Positions 4,838 to 5,262 of a stretch of DNA of 5,262 nucleotides are shown in pieces. Source of the DNA: Ruminococcaceae bacterium UBA5579 (GTDB taxonomy: Bacteria > Bacillota > Clostridia > Oscillospirales > Ruminococcaceae); the NCBI GenBank assembly GCA_002425305.1, contig DILZ01000022.1, forward strand, positions 16,216 through 21,477. The letters run 5' to 3'. The notes under the pieces were generated by a model. That model made no database searches. It was not told where the DNA came from and was given only the letters and a program-made list of their open reading frames with translations. Each line of letters opens with the position of its first letter. Position 1 is the first letter of the stretch. Made by a program: the position numbers and the translations under genes.

Positions 4838-4853
4838 GTCAAATTCTTGACAA
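4836..4853. promoter_or_regulatory. Inverted repeat over the -35 box of the aconitase promoter
   Basis: TTGTCAA (4836-4842), ATTC, TTGACAA (4847-4853): a perfect seven-base inverted repeat whose right arm contains the -35 hexamer TTGACA. It also gives a mirror TTGACA on the minus strand. A dimeric repressor here would compete directly with RNA polymerase. No specific regulator can be named. The known CcpC dyad of Bacillus aconitase genes (ATAA/TTAT type) is not what is seen here. Confidence 0.4.
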
Positions 4854-4875
4854 CCAAATCAATAAGTAGTATAAT
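4847..4875 (+). promoter_or_regulatory. Perfect-consensus sigma-A promoter of the aconitase gene
   Basis: TTGACA (4847-4852), 17-base spacer, TATAAT (4870-4875). Predicted start near 4882, leader about 29 bases with AAAAGGAG at 4897-4904. It lies ten bases after the upstream terminator T-tract, so the gene is an independent unit. Confidence 0.92.
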
Positions 4876-4910
4876 ATAAAATGAAGAAGATTTCGGAAAA
4901 GGAGAAAACT

Positions 4911-5262
4911 ATGGGACTTACATTAACGGAAAAAATAATCAAGGCGCATATTGTGGACGGCGAGATGACAAAGGGCACGGAGATAGGCTTGCGTATCGAC
5001 CAGACGCTGACGCAGGACGCGACGGGCACAATGGCGTATCTTCAATTTGAGGCTATGGGCGTAGACCGCGTTAAAACGGAGCGCTCCGTGGCGTACATCG
5101 ACCACAACACCCTCCAGAGCGGCTTCGAGAACGCTGACGACCACCGCTTTATCGGCTCGATAGCCAAGAAGCACGGCATTTGGTTTTCAAGACCCGGCAA
5201 CGGTATCTGCCATCAAGTTCATTTAGAGCGTTTCGGCAAGCCCGGCAAGACGCTTATCGGTT
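4911..5262 (+). CDS. Aconitate hydratase, N-terminal 117 residues, cut by window end
   Basis: Iron-sulfur enzyme interconverting citrate and isocitrate in the cytoplasm (oxidative or partial TCA route to 2-oxoglutarate and glutamate). ATG 4911 follows AAGGAG (4899-4904) by six bases. The product opens with MGLTLTEKIIKAH. Family blocks seen are RIDQTLTQDATGTMAYLQFE (28-47), the active-site-region YIDHNTLQ (62-69), DDHRFI (76-81) and RPGNGICHQVHLERF (94-108). The next expected block, GSDSHT, lies just beyond the window. The sequence resembles the roughly 640-residue aconitase type common in Clostridia rather than the large AcnA/AcnB. The [4Fe-4S] cysteines lie outside the window. Homoaconitase/isopropylmalate isomerase large subunits are related, but the N-terminal blocks favour aconitase. 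Codon use is GC-richer than the neighbouring lipoprotein gene. Confidence 0.93.
   Translation, partial: MGLTLTEKIIKAHIVDGEMTKGTEIGLRIDQTLTQDATGTMAYLQFEAMGVDRVKTERSVAYIDHNTLQSGFENADDHRFIGSIAKKHGIWFSRPGNGICHQVHLERFGKPGKTLIG

Noticed and set aside
5008..5016. TGACGCAGG, identical to one arm of the 1670-1691 inverted repeat.
   Set aside because: It encodes part of the conserved LTQDATG block of aconitase and has no inverted partner, so chance plus coding constraint explains it.
4923..5174. Minus-strand frame of 83 codons inside the aconitase start.
   Set aside because: Antisense shadow of a well-conserved enzyme; no start signals.

Overview
The window looks like chromosomal DNA from a Gram-positive anaerobe of the Clostridia, probably an Oscillospiraceae/Ruminococcus-like gut bacterium. 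The clues are consensus sigma-A promoters, strong AGGAGG-like ribosome binding sites, hairpin/T-tract terminators, lipoproteins with Ser-Glu-Pro linkers, and a clostridial-type aconitase. This taxonomic reading is an inference from style, not from a marker gene. No RNA genes, CRISPR array, insertion sequence or phage gene were seen.

Layout: (1) 2-1390 holds the 3' part of a PutP-type sodium/proline symporter, which ends at a hairpin terminator (1395-1426). That hairpin also overlaps the stop codon of the convergent gene. (2) 1425-3225 looks like one regulatory module. A 73-residue XRE/Cro-type repressor (minus strand) is divergent from a two-gene plus-strand unit: a Ser-Glu-Pro repeat lipoprotein with a helical 11-residue-repeat domain, and a zinc-ribbon plus TM2-domain membrane protein. 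The 258-base intergenic region carries promoters on both strands and at least two inverted repeats. The unit ends in a 17-bp perfect hairpin. (3) 3243-3680 is a small four-helix membrane protein of unknown function behind a perfect-consensus promoter. (4) 3740-4837 is a strikingly AT-rich lipoprotein gene with a PASTA-like domain. It is split by an apparent one-base insertion near 4013-4015 and is followed by a strong terminator. (5) 4847-5262 is a perfect-consensus promoter, with an inverted repeat over its -35 box, driving the first 117 codons of an aconitate hydratase that runs off the window.

The housekeeping genes at the two ends (symporter, aconitase) flank a set of envelope-related accessory genes: two lipoproteins and two small membrane proteins. 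The most interesting parts are the XRE / repeat-lipoprotein / zinc-ribbon-TM2 cassette, which could be an uncharacterised envelope module, and the frameshifted AT-rich lipoprotein, which is either decaying, mis-sequenced or recoded.
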